A stretch of 64,000 nucleotides of DNA from Macrosoma leucophasiata (lineage: Eukaryota > Arthropoda > Insecta > Lepidoptera > Hedylidae), in NCBI GenBank assembly GCA_036365455.1, contig JAWQUS010000023.1, forward strand, positions 186,001 through 250,000, written 5' to 3'. The notes below the pieces were generated by a model that did not search any database, was not told where the DNA came from, and saw only the letters and a list, made by a program, of their open reading frames with translations. Shown piece by piece: positions 25,301-33,000 of this stretch. Each line of letters starts with the position of its first letter. Positions within the stretch are counted from its first letter, which is position 1. The position numbers and the translations under genes are program-made.

Positions 25301-25836
25301 CATGCGCATCCCAACATTAGAAGAAATATCGGCACGGATCTTGACCCACCAGCATCGTAAATAACATTGAGAAACGCGTATAGCGAGATCAAAGAGCGAA
25401 TCATTCGCGACGGTTATGATGCGTCCTGCGATGGACCGATCCTATCATTGTATTGATATGATGCCTCCGTTCCGGTGTTTCGTTCATACCTCAAAGAGAT
25501 CCGGTAATTTACCTTTGAGCAGGTAAATATGAACGATCAAGATCCATGCCGATAATTATACCACAATCGAAGCGGACACTGACGACATACCCTCGGTCCC
25601 AAAGAGGTGAGATTGACGAGGTGCTCGTGCGCGATCTCGGCGATGAAGGTGTCGGGGGCGGAGTGGGTGCGCGTGCGCGGCTCGGGCAGGTGGCGGTCGA
25701 CCAGCGCCGCCAGCAGCAGCGCCAGCAGCGTGGCGCCGCACCCCGCCCACACCCAGCCGCCGCCCACGCCCGCCTCCAACACGTTCTCCTTCACCACCTC
25801 ACCGGCCCTACCCCCACTACCCCCATCCCGCCGCCT
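4005..25836 (-). CDS. Ermp1: Ermp1-like ER metallopeptidase (M28), partial gene of 10 exons
   Basis: Zinc metallopeptidase of the M28 family with a multi-pass membrane C-terminal half; family members sit in the endoplasmic reticulum membrane with the peptidase domain on the lumenal side. Ten exons (25836-25591, 24712-24565, 21242-21075, 12662-12506, 11267-11165, 10325-10205, 7974-7855, 7260-7078, 6962-6783, 4381-4005) join in phase to 601 codons. Visible landmarks in order are an N-terminal membrane segment, LTSLGPR, the NCHFD metal ligands, GASDDG, NGAEEN with the catalytic Glu, [20 protein letters not shown], the YHTHLDTA His ligand, then hydrophobic segments and [10 protein letters not shown]. 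All expected M28 ligand positions look intact. The initiator exon is not found upstream of 25836, and the C-terminal lumenal region is not seen at 1-3360, so the gene runs off the left edge. Six exons carry tail duplications in the next intron. Confidence 0.92.
4500..4610 (+). mobile_element. Diverged SINE 3' part
   Basis: CTATAGGCTGCAGTCATTAC and GTGAGTTGCATGCTCGTTTT match the tail half of the main SINE family in plus orientation. Confidence 0.6.
4684..6020. mobile_element. Long foldback DNA transposon, CAGGGTGTCCCA ends
   Basis: The ends are CAGGGTGTCCCA and TGGGACACCCTG, each flanked by TATA (a possible 4-bp duplication). Nearly the whole left half pairs with the right half: 4684-4860 with about 5840-6020, 4868-5100 with about 5430-5603, and 5167-5225 with 5355-5415. 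There is no transposase. A solo LTR splits the right arm. It lies in the Ermp1 intron between exons J and I. Confidence 0.8.
5604..5836. mobile_element. Solo LTR, 233 bp, TGT...ACA with GTTCC duplication
   Basis: It starts TGTACGG and ends CCCAACA, flanked by GTTCC at 5599-5603 and 5837-5841. It contains AATAAA. Removing it restores the pairing of the foldback arm, so it inserted after the host element. Confidence 0.8.
6055..6870 (-). repeat. Exon-tail array I: 6 copies of a 130/137-bp unit
   Basis: The unit is the last 87 bp of Ermp1 exon I plus donor and 43-50 bp of C-rich intron. The three distal copies carry GAACAGAAGG and the three proximal ones GAACAGCAGG. The 137-bp units, which have one more CCCCCCG block, are the proximal ones. 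The distal edge is about 30 bp from the foldback element at 4684-6020. Confidence 0.95.
6783..6962 (-). CDS. Ermp1: Ermp1 exon I: transmembrane region
   Basis: The acceptor is GTGGGCAG and the donor is GTACGG at 6782. It encodes two hydrophobic stretches ([32 protein letters not shown]) and [16 protein letters not shown]. It aligns by position with the multi-pass region of ERMP1. Its final 87 bp are amplified downstream (6 copies). Confidence 0.82.
7024..7061 (-). repeat. Single partial exon H duplicate in the intron
   Basis: A 38-bp stretch matches exon H at 7103-7140 with two differences, 79 bp away and on the intron side of the donor. It looks like a minimal or early form of the exon-tail duplications seen elsewhere in this gene. 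Confidence 0.8.
7078..7260 (-). CDS. Ermp1: Ermp1 exon H: first transmembrane segment after the peptidase
   Basis: The acceptor is ATCCGCAG and the donor is GTGAGT at 7077. It encodes [20 protein letters not shown], then [20 protein letters not shown] and a hydrophobic run. This corresponds to the VFFDVLGL-type junction from peptidase to membrane domain in the family. A single 38-bp near-copy of exon sequence lies in the intron at 7024-7061. Confidence 0.88.
7420..7938 (-). repeat. Exon-tail array G: 4 copies of a 136-bp unit
   Basis: The unit is the last 84 bp of Ermp1 exon G, the GTGCGT donor and about 52 bp of GTGTGTAGTG-rich intron. Period is 136 bp, with only a point difference noted (CCCGGTGTG against CCCAGTGTG). 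Confidence 0.95.
7855..7974 (-). CDS. Ermp1: Ermp1 exon G: last metal-ligand motif YHTHLDTA
   Basis: The acceptor is GTGTTGCAG and the 5'-most donor is GTGCGT at 7854. It encodes [20 protein letters not shown] then [20 protein letters not shown], with the C-terminal zinc-binding His. The last 84 bp plus about 52 bp of intron are repeated 4 times in total. Confidence 0.92.
8195..10130 (-). pseudogene. 5'-truncated non-LTR retrotransposon (CR1/jockey-like RT)
   Basis: Reverse transcriptase fragments run in order on the minus strand: [19 protein letters not shown] (about 10079-9837), [36 protein letters not shown] and the catalytic FADDTS (9683-9159), then a C-terminal region ending [10 protein letters not shown] (9103-8627). 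An in-frame TAA after LLQHFK, a stop and a frameshift near 9130 inactivate it. The 3' end appears to carry TTTGAG repeats. It sits in the Ermp1 intron between exons F and G. Confidence 0.85.
10205..10325 (-). CDS. Ermp1: Ermp1 exon [13 protein letters not shown] segment
   Basis: The acceptor is TGTGTGTGCCAG and the donor is GTACAG at 10204. It encodes [19 protein letters not shown] and [20 protein letters not shown], a diagnostic ERMP1 block. No tail array follows. A LINE fragment begins about 70 bp downstream in the same intron. Confidence 0.92.
10562..11215 (-). repeat. Exon-tail array E: 11 copies of a 59-bp unit
   Basis: The unit is about 51 bp of Ermp1 exon E tail plus only 8 bp of intron (GTGAGTGT). 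Copies 6 and 9 from the left (near 10870 and 11050) share a variant reading AGACATGGGT in place of AGCCAGGGGT. This suggests a three-unit higher-order exchange. Confidence 0.95.
11165..11267 (-). CDS. Ermp1: Ermp1 exon E: FINIEACG segment
   Basis: The acceptor is TGTTTATAG and the donor is GTGAGT at 11164. It encodes [18 protein letters not shown] and then [16 protein letters not shown], a highly conserved ERMP1 stretch containing an acidic metal-site residue. Phase 2 in and 0 out fit the neighbours. About 51 bp of its tail plus 8 bp of intron form an 11-copy array downstream. Confidence 0.92.
11503..12545 (-). repeat. Exon-tail array D: 14 copies of a 63-86 bp unit
   Basis: The unit is about 40-50 bp of Ermp1 exon D tail, the ACAG|GTGCGTG donor and a variable number of GCGCGGG blocks. 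Length differences come from the number of GC blocks and from loss of two bases in ACCTGTGTTG in three copies. The near-exon copies alternate between long (CCGGGGCCGGGGG) and short spacers. Confidence 0.95.
12506..12662 (-). CDS. Ermp1: Ermp1 exon D: bridging Asp and catalytic Glu
   Basis: The acceptor is GTGCGCAG and the 5'-most donor is GTGCGT at 12505. It encodes [19 protein letters not shown], then [20 protein letters not shown], which are the metal-bridging Asp and the general-base Glu of M28 peptidases. Its last ~40 bp plus donor recur 13 more times downstream (11503-12505). The copies read GAGGACGTCCTG where the exon reads GAGAACATCCTG, so the functional copy has diverged from the array. 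Confidence 0.9.
13150..13400 (+). mobile_element. tRNA-derived SINE
   Basis: A B-box GGTTCGATCCCC lies in GTCGCGGGTTCGATCCCCGC (13207-13226), followed by ACAAATGTTTGTACCTATGG, a body common in lepidopteran SINEs. The tail is TTTATTTATTTATTTAAA. Confidence 0.65.
13405..14600. other. Ermp1 intron sequence with minor repeat remnants
   Basis: At 13575-13630 a minus-strand TAGCTTAGTGGTGAAGCGC resembles a SINE A-box head. At 13962-14048 an 87-bp hairpin has arms AGCCACTTAACAGTACATTG and its near complement, a small MITE. Nothing else was recognised. Confidence 0.5.
14605..14892 (-). mobile_element. SINE, main family, full-length
   Basis: TTTTTTTTTATGTAATGGGC at the plus-side start (the 3' A-tail on the minus strand), through CACATTGATGTTAAGTGATG, to GCTCTACCACCAGTAA. 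It is very close in sequence to the copy at 18067, in opposite orientation. Confidence 0.85.
14893..16010. other. Ermp1 intron, nothing recognised
   Basis: AT-rich sequence without convincing coding or repeat structure. Confidence 0.4.
16015..16255 (+). pseudogene. RTE-type LINE 3' fragment
   Basis: CAGGAAGACCAAGACTGACC and CTCTACACTCTCTGCCTACC then CATACATACATAAAA are shared with the longer copy at 54784-55290. It is frame-disrupted and 5'-truncated. Confidence 0.8.
16272..16577 (+). mobile_element. Non-autonomous Helitron-like element
   Basis: It begins at A|TC (TCTATACAAATAAATAAAAT) and ends CACAGCTAG|T, the A-TC...CTRR-T pattern of Helitrons. The internal GAACGGCTGAACCGATTTTG is a motif I recall from lepidopteran Helitrons. 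The 5' boundary could be 8 bp earlier. Confidence 0.5.
16607..16885 (+). mobile_element. tRNA-derived SINE (GCCTCCGTAGCCTAGTGGT head)
   Basis: The A-box is TAGCCTAGTGGT and the B-box GGTTCGATTCC. The body contains GAAGTTTGGTAATGTGCCC and CACATGGGCCAAAATGG. A diverged copy is at 18955-19310 on the other strand. Confidence 0.75.
16890..18060. other. Ermp1 intron, nothing recognised
   Basis: Open frames of 60-120 codons here lack any recognisable domain and have noncoding-like composition. Confidence 0.4.
18067..18360 (+). mobile_element. SINE, main family, full-length with poly-A
   Basis: It starts TTACTGGTGGTAGAGCTCC and ends CACTTTTACTACAT followed by about 14 A. This copy shows the family's orientation clearly: a head with an A-box-like GGTAGAGC and a LINE-type tail. 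Confidence 0.88.
18955..19310 (-). mobile_element. tRNA-derived SINE, diverged copy
   Basis: On the minus strand, GGGTTCGATCCCCGGGTC (19239-19256 region) is followed by GAAGTTGGTAATGTGTCC and GATATCAATAAGCTCC, paralleling the copy at 16607. Confidence 0.7.
19315..20870. other. Ermp1 intron, nothing recognised
   Basis: Low-complexity AT-rich sequence. No domain-bearing frame was seen on either strand. Confidence 0.4.
21075..21242 (-). CDS. Ermp1: Ermp1 exon C: first metal-ligand motif NCHFD
   Basis: The acceptor is TGTATTCAG and the donor is GTACGT at 21074. It encodes [16 protein letters not shown], an Ala/Pro/Arg-rich insert, then [15 protein letters not shown] with the M28 His ligand. The insert comes from a GC-rich 15-18 bp repeat inside the exon (about 21121-21175) and sits immediately before the beta-strand carrying the ligand. 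Phases 1 in and 1 out fit the neighbours. Confidence 0.9.
21800..23303 (-). pseudogene. Helitron Rep N-terminal region, broken and truncated
   Basis: ATG at 23303. The first ~130 residues are 22-residue tandem repeats of [18 protein letters not shown] type, then [17 protein letters not shown] (about 22760-22720). After a frame change comes [20 protein letters not shown] and [20 protein letters not shown], and after another [20 protein letters not shown] and the Helitron_like_N block to about 21800. The Rep catalytic HUH motif and the helicase are absent. Confidence 0.8.
23345..23498 (-). repeat. Seven 23-bp units, each able to form a histone-type stem-loop
   Basis: Units start at 23345, 23368, 23391, 23414, 23437, 23460 and 23483, exactly 23 bp apart. 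On the minus strand each contains a 16-nt core such as AGTTCTTTTCAGGGCT: a 6-bp stem and a TTTC or TCTC loop. It lies between the Helitron 5' end and its ATG. Confidence 0.85.
24389..24520. mobile_element. MITE with 31-bp terminal inverted repeats
   Basis: GAGATTCACAGACCGCACTA at the left and TAGTGCGGTCTGTGAATCTC at the right are exact complements, with extended pairing inside. It is 132 bp with no ORF. Confidence 0.8.
24565..24712 (-). CDS. Ermp1: Ermp1 exon B: M28 domain
   Basis: The acceptor is TGTGCAG and the donor is GTAACC at 24564. It encodes [19 protein letters not shown], matching the conserved GP-R-x-x-G-S-x-E-N-E segment of ERMP1, and ends SFFDG in phase 1. A small inverted-repeat element (24389-24520) sits only about 45 bp past the donor. 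No tail duplication was seen. Confidence 0.9.
24900..25191. mobile_element. hAT-type MITE, 292 bp
   Basis: The ends are CAGTGCCGG and CCGGCACTG, with subterminal GCGGGGCCCG in both halves. The 8-bp flanks ATCTGATT and ATTAGATT agree at 6 of 8 positions. A second copy in reverse lies at 57773-58050. Confidence 0.75.
25591..25836 (-). CDS. Ermp1: Ermp1 exon A: N-terminal membrane anchor and start of peptidase domain
   Basis: The acceptor is CACTGTAG at 25838-25837 and the donor is GTATGT at 25590. It encodes a hydrophobic segment ([12 protein letters not shown]), then [20 protein letters not shown], the conserved entry to the M28 domain. There is no in-frame ATG and a stop lies just 5' of the acceptor, so an upstream initiating exon is required. 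It ends in phase 0. Confidence 0.8.
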
Positions 25837-28050
25837 CTACAGTGCAATGCAACACGAGTTTCACTTTTATTTGATTACGATAATGATGACCGAGACGTGA
25901 CGACTCCACCGTGCGGAGAAGAACCGAACGATGGCGTTCTAACTTTTCCAGCAGGGCGGTGGTAATAACGCGATAATTCGCAGTCGTTCGTCAAAGTCTG
26001 GGTTCGCATATAATTTCCATTAGAACGGTTTCAATTTATAAAAGGAGGACGGGGGCTACCTTTTTTTAGATCCGAGGTGGTTTTGAAATATTTATTATCT
26101 TTAAGATATTGGATTTCATTCAATCTTATGAACAAATAAAATAAAATAATTCGACAATGATCAAATGTAGGAATCTAGAACAAGAATGTGTCTTTGCAAG
26201 ATAATGATATCTGCTGTGTGTATATTCAGTTTTTTGTATATAAAATGGCTTCTTTGCAACTCAGCACTCAATAAACACTATAACACCACCAGTTTAACAT
26301 GTTATTGTACTTTGATTGGTACTGATTGATGAAATTCGATGGTCAGTCAGCAACATGTGCCCGCTCTACAGTAGGTACAACATAATCTAAATGTATACAA
26401 GCCAAGTACCTAACAGAGTAGGCAGATAGCATGGAGCCCCGAATTTCCAAGAAGGTGTCAGTTTACAGAGGCATGGAAGTTATGCAAGGTGTTTTGCCTC
26501 TGTGATCACCAGTTTTTGGCAGAATTATTACTAAGTGTGATAGTTGCCACACGGGAAAAATAGAATAGAATAGAAGAATCGAAATATTTAATGTAATCTA
26601 ACTGTTAATCATAAAAAAATAACATAAGTATTTCATTTTTACTGAGTTAATTGTGGGGCATCGAAACATGCATGCATGTGTAGATTATAGCTCCAAAGAT
26701 CAATTTGATCTGCGAGTTGGAAATATGTTGAGTAAATTCTTGACAAAACTCTACATGTTACATCTCAGTTCTCGCACAATCCTTACATAGAAACATGAGG
26801 TTACATTATCTATCATTCAAAACAATTTAAGGAACTTCTTTATTGATTGTAATCATCAATTTGCTGTGCAGCATTTATGCTGGTATTTAGTGTATCATTG
26901 CTAGTTATATAGGTACGTAATATCACGCCTATAATCCGCAAAAGGTACCCCTTTTATAGGGGTAAATGCATGCATTCAAGCATACATACAAACACCCACA
27001 ATTCGCCGATAATGTTTTGGCCCATGTTACAGGTGGCGAGTTATATAATATGTATCTTCATGCCAGAACTGTTATGGGGTAGGCAGTGCAGTGGTGTACC
27101 TACCTATAGGGGGCGGCAAGCACCAGGTGCCACGCGATGCATTTAGGGGTGACACCCTCTGCAGTGGTCATCTATAGGGATGGGATGGACTAGGTAACAA
27201 CTAACATTAAAAACATTTATTTAAGGTAAGTAGTAGTCGCCTCTGCGGCGTAGGCCTCTTCTAAGAGAGGTAGTTAGCTGTATATAATAAGAATACTTTT
27301 TATGCTACGAGAGAGGCAAACAAACTGGCAATCTACTTCAATGGTAAGAAAATGCTGAGTACTATGTAATAATGACAATAAATGGCATCGGCGGTGTATT
27401 AATATTAATAAAGACGCGAACCTTGCGATGCCCCTACGGGGTGTTACATGTAATAGCTCCTAAAATTTATATTTAAGACATCTATGTAACCATGTACCAA
27501 GAAAAATAAAATCTTAAATGTAAACAACTATTGAACGCTAAAAAGTTTGATCGAATTCAATTTCAATAGTAATTTATAAATAGTCTTACCATGATTTAGA
27601 ACGAATTGTACCCGGAAGTCGAGGAAAATAAAATAGTACACTAATATTATAAGACCTCTAAAAGTGGTTCACTCTTTTAAAGATATTAAGCCAATTAAAT
27701 AAAAATAATAACAACAGTTTCCGCCACATAAAACAACATACACAACGTCCAACTTTACTGTTTCAATCTTGATGAATGTTATCAAAAATTAAATAAATAA
27801 ATGACACTTGATGTACCTATCGGCCTACGCATTGAGATATATACATGGAGAGGCCCTACCTAGAGTTACGATTTGGGCGATTAATAAGGCCGCCTTTCAT
27901 AGGGTTCTTTTTGATAAATATCGATATCATCTTCTCGTATATAAGCAGTTTATATCGATATTTTATCAACACGAATTCTTATTCTTTTAAAATATGTATG
28001 CTCAGTCCTATTAAAATCCTATCACTAAATTAGAGTTGACTATAATTGTC
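25837..28050. other. Region 5' of Ermp1 exon A; first coding exon not identified
   Basis: It should contain the Ermp1 initiating exon or a long first intron, but no minus-strand ATG with a signal or anchor sequence followed by a donor was convincing. At 27087-27175, CAGTGGTGTACCTACC ... CTCTGCAGTGG resembles a decayed hAT MITE. Confidence 0.4.
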
Positions 28051-28059
28051 ATTCTCTCT

Positions 28060-28740
28060 CGTCAGCACGGGGTCCAATTTAAACCCCGGACCTTTGTCAC
28101 GCTTGCGCGGGGACATGGGGGGTCCAACACGAAGAGGCTCTTTCGAGAATTTTGATCTACTTTGTAATGGGTTATATTCGGCGGGATCTCTCTCTGACTG
28201 CATCAATAGTTAATTAATACAGACACAGACACACCCCGCCGAATATATGGGACTATTGTAATGATAAGTGATTCGCCAAACTTTGGGTTAGGTGGGTGAA
28301 CTGGGGGGACTAGCTGGCTGGGCCTATGGAGTGGGATTCGGCACCTGCCTTTATTCAACATCTCACATTATCGAATCCTACTTTAGGCAGGGGGTGACTC
28401 GCCTCTCCTTGGTGGGCCCTCCAAACAGCCAACCCGATGGTCGACGGGGGACAAAAATGTTGAGAGAGGCTGGGGGTGTCGAGAGGTGTGGCCCCGGTTT
28501 CACCATCACGAGCGAGTAATCTCAAGCTCGGAGCGGGCTTCCCCGCTATTATGCCTTTAAACACTTCCACCCCCGAGTGTATGGCTCTTGCAGAAATTTA
28601 GACAACAGTCTATTATCTAAATTTCTGCAAATGCCATATCTCTAGCGCCCCACTCTGACCGGCCAATGAAGGCAAGCCAGAGGTGAGAGACCTGATGCTT
28701 TGTCCGGCCGTACCTCTGTGTGGAGGATGATACTTTGATA
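28060..28740. repeat. GC-rich unclassified repeat-like segment with hairpins
   Basis: It differs in composition from its AT-rich surroundings. The inverted pair TATATTCGGCGGG / CCCGCCGAATATA lies around 28170-28250. A 15-bp perfect stem TTGCAGAAATTTAGA with its complement occurs at 28588-28630. The family was not recognised. Confidence 0.45.
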
Positions 28741-28911
28741 TATCAGGTTAGTATTCGTACATCACTATGTAAGCAATGTTAATTTTAGAAAATAATGAAT
28801 AGCATTAAAAGTTATTTAAGTCATACGAAACTTACACAGGTCTTAAAACTCTTAATAAAACATATCACTATATATCACTGCATTTTAAAATCCCACCCAC
28901 CTCACAAAGGT

Positions 28912-29088
28912 CTTTTTTTTTCTGTTATGGAAGTGGCAAACAAGCATGCAGTTCACATTGATGTTAAGTGATGACTGCAGCCTATAGACACCCACACAAA
29001 GACCTAGGTCAAAATGCAAATGCGTTACCACTCCTGAGGCCTAAGGTGTTATGCCTCTGTGCCGGAAATTACAAGGCCGTACATTAGG
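28912..29088 (-). mobile_element. SINE, main family, 5'-truncated
   Basis: TTTTTTTTTCTGTTATGGAA, GCAGTTCACATTGATGTTAA and GGAAATTACAAGGCCGTACA match the tail and middle of the family. The head is missing after about 29088. Confidence 0.85.
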
Positions 29089-29408
29089 GTCAATCTACGA
29101 TTATTTTCGTTTTTTCTTGCACCACTCTGTTAAAAACAATACGAGAGCATAATTAGTCAACCTAGAGCAAAACCTAGAATACCACAGCAAAAATATTATG
29201 AGCACCTGTATGTATAATACAAGCATTTGCACATCCGCTTGCGGATTGAATACATGTTCTGACATTAAAATAGTATTAAGATCCTAATTGATATGTAATT
29301 GTATTCTAGCAAATACTTATCTTATCTTATCATAAGTTTGACAACAAATGTACCACAAATCGGCATTCGTATGACGTCAGATCAAATCATTTCCAAATAT
29401 TCTGGGTT

Positions 29409-29475
29409 ATCGACTCGTTAGCTCAGTAGGTTAGACCGCCGATATATTTGAATTATTCTGGGTTCATTTTGTGTC
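29409..29475 (+). pseudogene. Degenerate tRNA-like sequence
   Basis: GTTAGCTCAGTAGGTTAGACC resembles a D-arm/A-box and TTCTGGGTTCATTTT a decayed T-arm. It does not fold as a full tRNA. It is probably a SINE head remnant upstream of Edc3. Confidence 0.35.
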
Positions 29476-29639
29476 TCTTTTTAAATAGTGAGGTACTGGT
29501 TAATTAGAAAGAGTCAAAACTGTTTTTGTCAGACATGTGTCGATTTTACCCATTATTGTATAACAACTGTCTATAGTAGAATGTGCCCTCTCTGTGTATA
29601 CATCGCAATGCTCGCGACGACCACAGACCAACAACCTAG

Positions 29640-29856
29640 AAGTCTGTCAACTTCAGTCAGTTGTCAAATTGTCAAAATTGGTCTGTCGGTCTGTGTTGTC
29701 AAATGTCAAAATGTTCAGCTTCTCTGCTTGTAGCTTGTAGTCATCTTGTAGTCTTGTAGTGTTTGTTGTAATAACGTGGTTATTGAGTGGATTATTGAGT
29801 TTTTTTCTGTATATATTTCACATTTAAAGCAAGTTTAATGTAATATAGGGTACAAA
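29640..29856 (+). promoter_or_regulatory. Edc3: Edc3 upstream region and 5' UTR
   Basis: The sequence between a degenerate tRNA-like stretch and the Edc3 ATG should contain the transcription start and 5' UTR. A TCAGT initiator-like site lies at about 29651. No TATA box is obvious. The leader includes short direct repeats (TTGTAGTCTTGTAGTG-like). Assignment rests on position only. Confidence 0.35.
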
Positions 29857-30011
29857 ATGTCAAGTTGGGTAGGTTTCGCTGTGTCGGTGAACTGCGGGGA
29901 GCCCTTGGGGTGCTACCAAGGCACGATCCTGCAGGCCGACGGCACCACGATCACCCTCACCAAGGCCTTCAGGAATGGTTTCCCTTACCCGAAGAGTCAA
30001 GTTACGCTCAA
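29857..30011 (+). CDS. Edc3: Edc3 exon 1: Lsm domain
   Basis: The ATG follows TACAAA. It encodes [20 protein letters not shown], then [18 protein letters not shown] and PYPKSQVTL, the EDC3-type Lsm fold. The donor is GTAAAT at 30012 and the phase is 2. Confidence 0.92.
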
Positions 30012-33000
30012 GTAAATGGACTTTTCCTTGTCAATCGAATCAAATGCGTAGTTATTTTGCTTTGGAGCGATCCAACCGCGTTTGTGGTGATGATTGATGA
30101 CACATGCCTGTAAAAGAAGTATAAATTGCTCTTTTTAGGGTTCTAAGCACAAATAGGATTCTATTTGTGAGATTGCCTGTCCGTCAGTCACCAGGCTGTA
30201 AATAAAAATGGGACCCTATTTCTATGACTGCTGTCTGTCTGTCTGTTACCAGGCTGTATCTTATCAACCGTGATAGCCAAACAGTTATAGTTATATAGCT
30301 GGCATAACTAGAAACAATAAGAATAATAACCTCCTTATTCATAAACATATTTTAGCTAAAGTGTTGCTAATCTCTGTTTAAATCTTTGCTAAGTGATGCC
30401 TGCAACCTATAGACATCTACATGAAAACCAGAGGTCAAAATGCAGATGCGCTGCCACTCCTGAGGCATTAGGTGATATGCATCTGTGCCTGAAATTACAG
30501 GGCCGTACATTACCACCTGACCGGAACACAATAGTGCTGAACACTACCATTTAGCGGCAAGTATATTACCTAATGTGGTGGTGCCTACGCCCGCGAGCTC
30601 CGTCACTGGAACTCTACCCCAGTAAAACCTGGAGACCTAAGGTGTCATGTCTCTGTGATAGTTATCACGGGGCCATACATTACCATGTAAAAGGAACACA
30701 ATGGTTTTACTGGTGGTAGAACTCCAGTGATGGTGTACGAGCTACTCTGTACATTTGAATATCACGTTTTACAACAAAGCTTTTTTGTATCATATATTAG
30801 TGCAATAAAATCAATCATTAAAAGCGGTCGTGTTGTCATTTTCTATCATATTATCATAAATTGCTGGGGCTAAACCCCACATTTTCTTCGAGCCGGATAA
30901 ATAGACCGGATATATCTATCATTATAACAATCAATCAGTACATTATCAGTACAGTGAATTTAAACCGCTAATAACTTAAACCACGTACAGTGAGTATCGT
31001 GAGAATTTTGTGTGCAATTGTGCATCTAATATTGGACTCGAAGAGTTAAAATTTTTGATGCTATAAATAAGATTAAAATAAATTTCGGGAAGGACAGTGA
31101 TAGCAGGAAGACTCCTGAGTATTTAGAAAATAGATTAGCTAAATTAGAAAAATATTGGGCGGATTTTCAACAAAATAATGATGCATTTTATTTTTAAAGA
31201 AAAATGGAAAGAAAAATTTGACTTCAGGCGAGACTCGAACTCGCGACCTACTAGGAATCTAGTCCAGCCGCTCTTCCAATTGAGCTACTGAAGTCCTGCC
31301 CGATTTGTCAAATCTTTCCTTCACATCTATTGCATTGCTTTATGGTAGCAGCAGCGCCGTCTATTACCAACTATGCTAGTTAGGCAACCGATATAATAGA
31401 TCTTTCCATTTTTCTTTAAAAATAAAATATATTTCACAAGCATGTGTTAATGCGAAATAATATAAAACAAAAATAATGATGCGTTGAGTGAATATACAAG
31501 GGTGGATCCAAAATTTCGAGGCCCAAACTACAAGGAGACATGACATCTTTTTAAATTTACCGTCATTTGTTAGTATGTCTTCTATTGATTTATTGTGCGC
31601 AGTTTCATTCCGATACTGCACAATATAAATTTTCTGTGATTATTTATTTGAAGTATTCTGACGCGATTTTCAATAATGGAGAAAATTGAACATCGTGCAG
31701 TCATTACGCACCTCAATAAAAAAGGCCTGTCACCAAAAGACATCCATCAAGATATGGTGGGCACTTTGGGGGAGTCTGCTCCATCGTATTCCAGTGTCAA
31801 GAAGTGGGTAGCTGAGTTTAAGCGCGGTCGTGAGAGCATTGAAGATGATCCTAGGAGTGGACGGCCTCTACCACGAAAGAAAACATCGATAAAATTTCTG
31901 ATCTCGTACTGGGTGATCGACATTTGACCATTGGTAAGATAGCTGAGACAACAGACATTAGTTATGGCCGGGTGCAACACATAATAACGAAAGAATTGGG
32001 ATTCTATAAGGTTTCTGCTCGCTGGGTCCCGAGGTTGCTTTCAGCTGAACAAAAACGAGTTCGATTCACAATTTCGCGAGACTGTTTGGAACTTTTTGAG
32101 ACTGATCCCGAGGACTTTTTGTCTAGATTTGTTACCATGGATGAAAGCTGGGTTCACCACCATATTCCTGAATCAAAGCAACAATCCAAACAGTGGAAAA
32201 GATCTGACTCAACTACACCGAAAAAGGCTAAAATCGTTTTGTCGACTAACAAAGTCATGGCTTCTGTTTTTTGAGATGCGAAGGGCATTATTTTTGTAGA
32301 TTGTTTACCGAAAGGTCAAACTATTAATTCTAGTTATTATTGTAACCTTTTACGAAGACTACGAAAAGAAATAAAAGAAAAAAGGCCGGGAATGTTGCGT
32401 AAGAAAGTTTTGTTCCATCAACCACAAATTTAAAAAAACATTTGGGTGGCTCGAAATTTTCGACCAAAGATGAGGTGATAGTCGCAGTAAACGAGTATTT
32501 CGCCGACCTTCCGGAATCTTTTTTTTTCGAGGGGATAAACAAGTTGCAGTTCAGGTGGAAGTAGTGTGTTGAGCTAGATGGAGACTATGTCGAAAAATTA
32601 AAATAAAATTAGACCCACTTTTCTTTCATTTTCTTGGTCGGGCTTCGAACTTTTGGATCCACCCTCGTAGATTTACTGCTAAGTCAGAAAGATATTTTTC
32701 AGAAAATGTGTATGAAACACTTGAAAAAATGTACCATGATACGCGACACATGATTATTTCATATAAAGCTATTACAAATCCATCTACTTCATCAGCAGGA
32801 ATTACATCAAAACATAATCAATCTAGATCTGATTAGAACAACCAAACCTAGTGGACCGTTAGACGAGTATTTAACATTACAGAGGACATACTTTAGGGCT
32901 TTGGGTAGAATCATCAATGGAATCGATTTGGAGACCTTGCACTCTTCAATCACACTGGGATGACAACAAACTACATCTCAAGATTGACAACATTCTTCAA

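Noticed and set aside
31221..31294. Functional tRNA gene
   Set aside because: The anticodon arm has two extra bases, weak pairs and an A-C mismatch, and the sequence sits in a mobile insert. It was kept only as tRNA-like.
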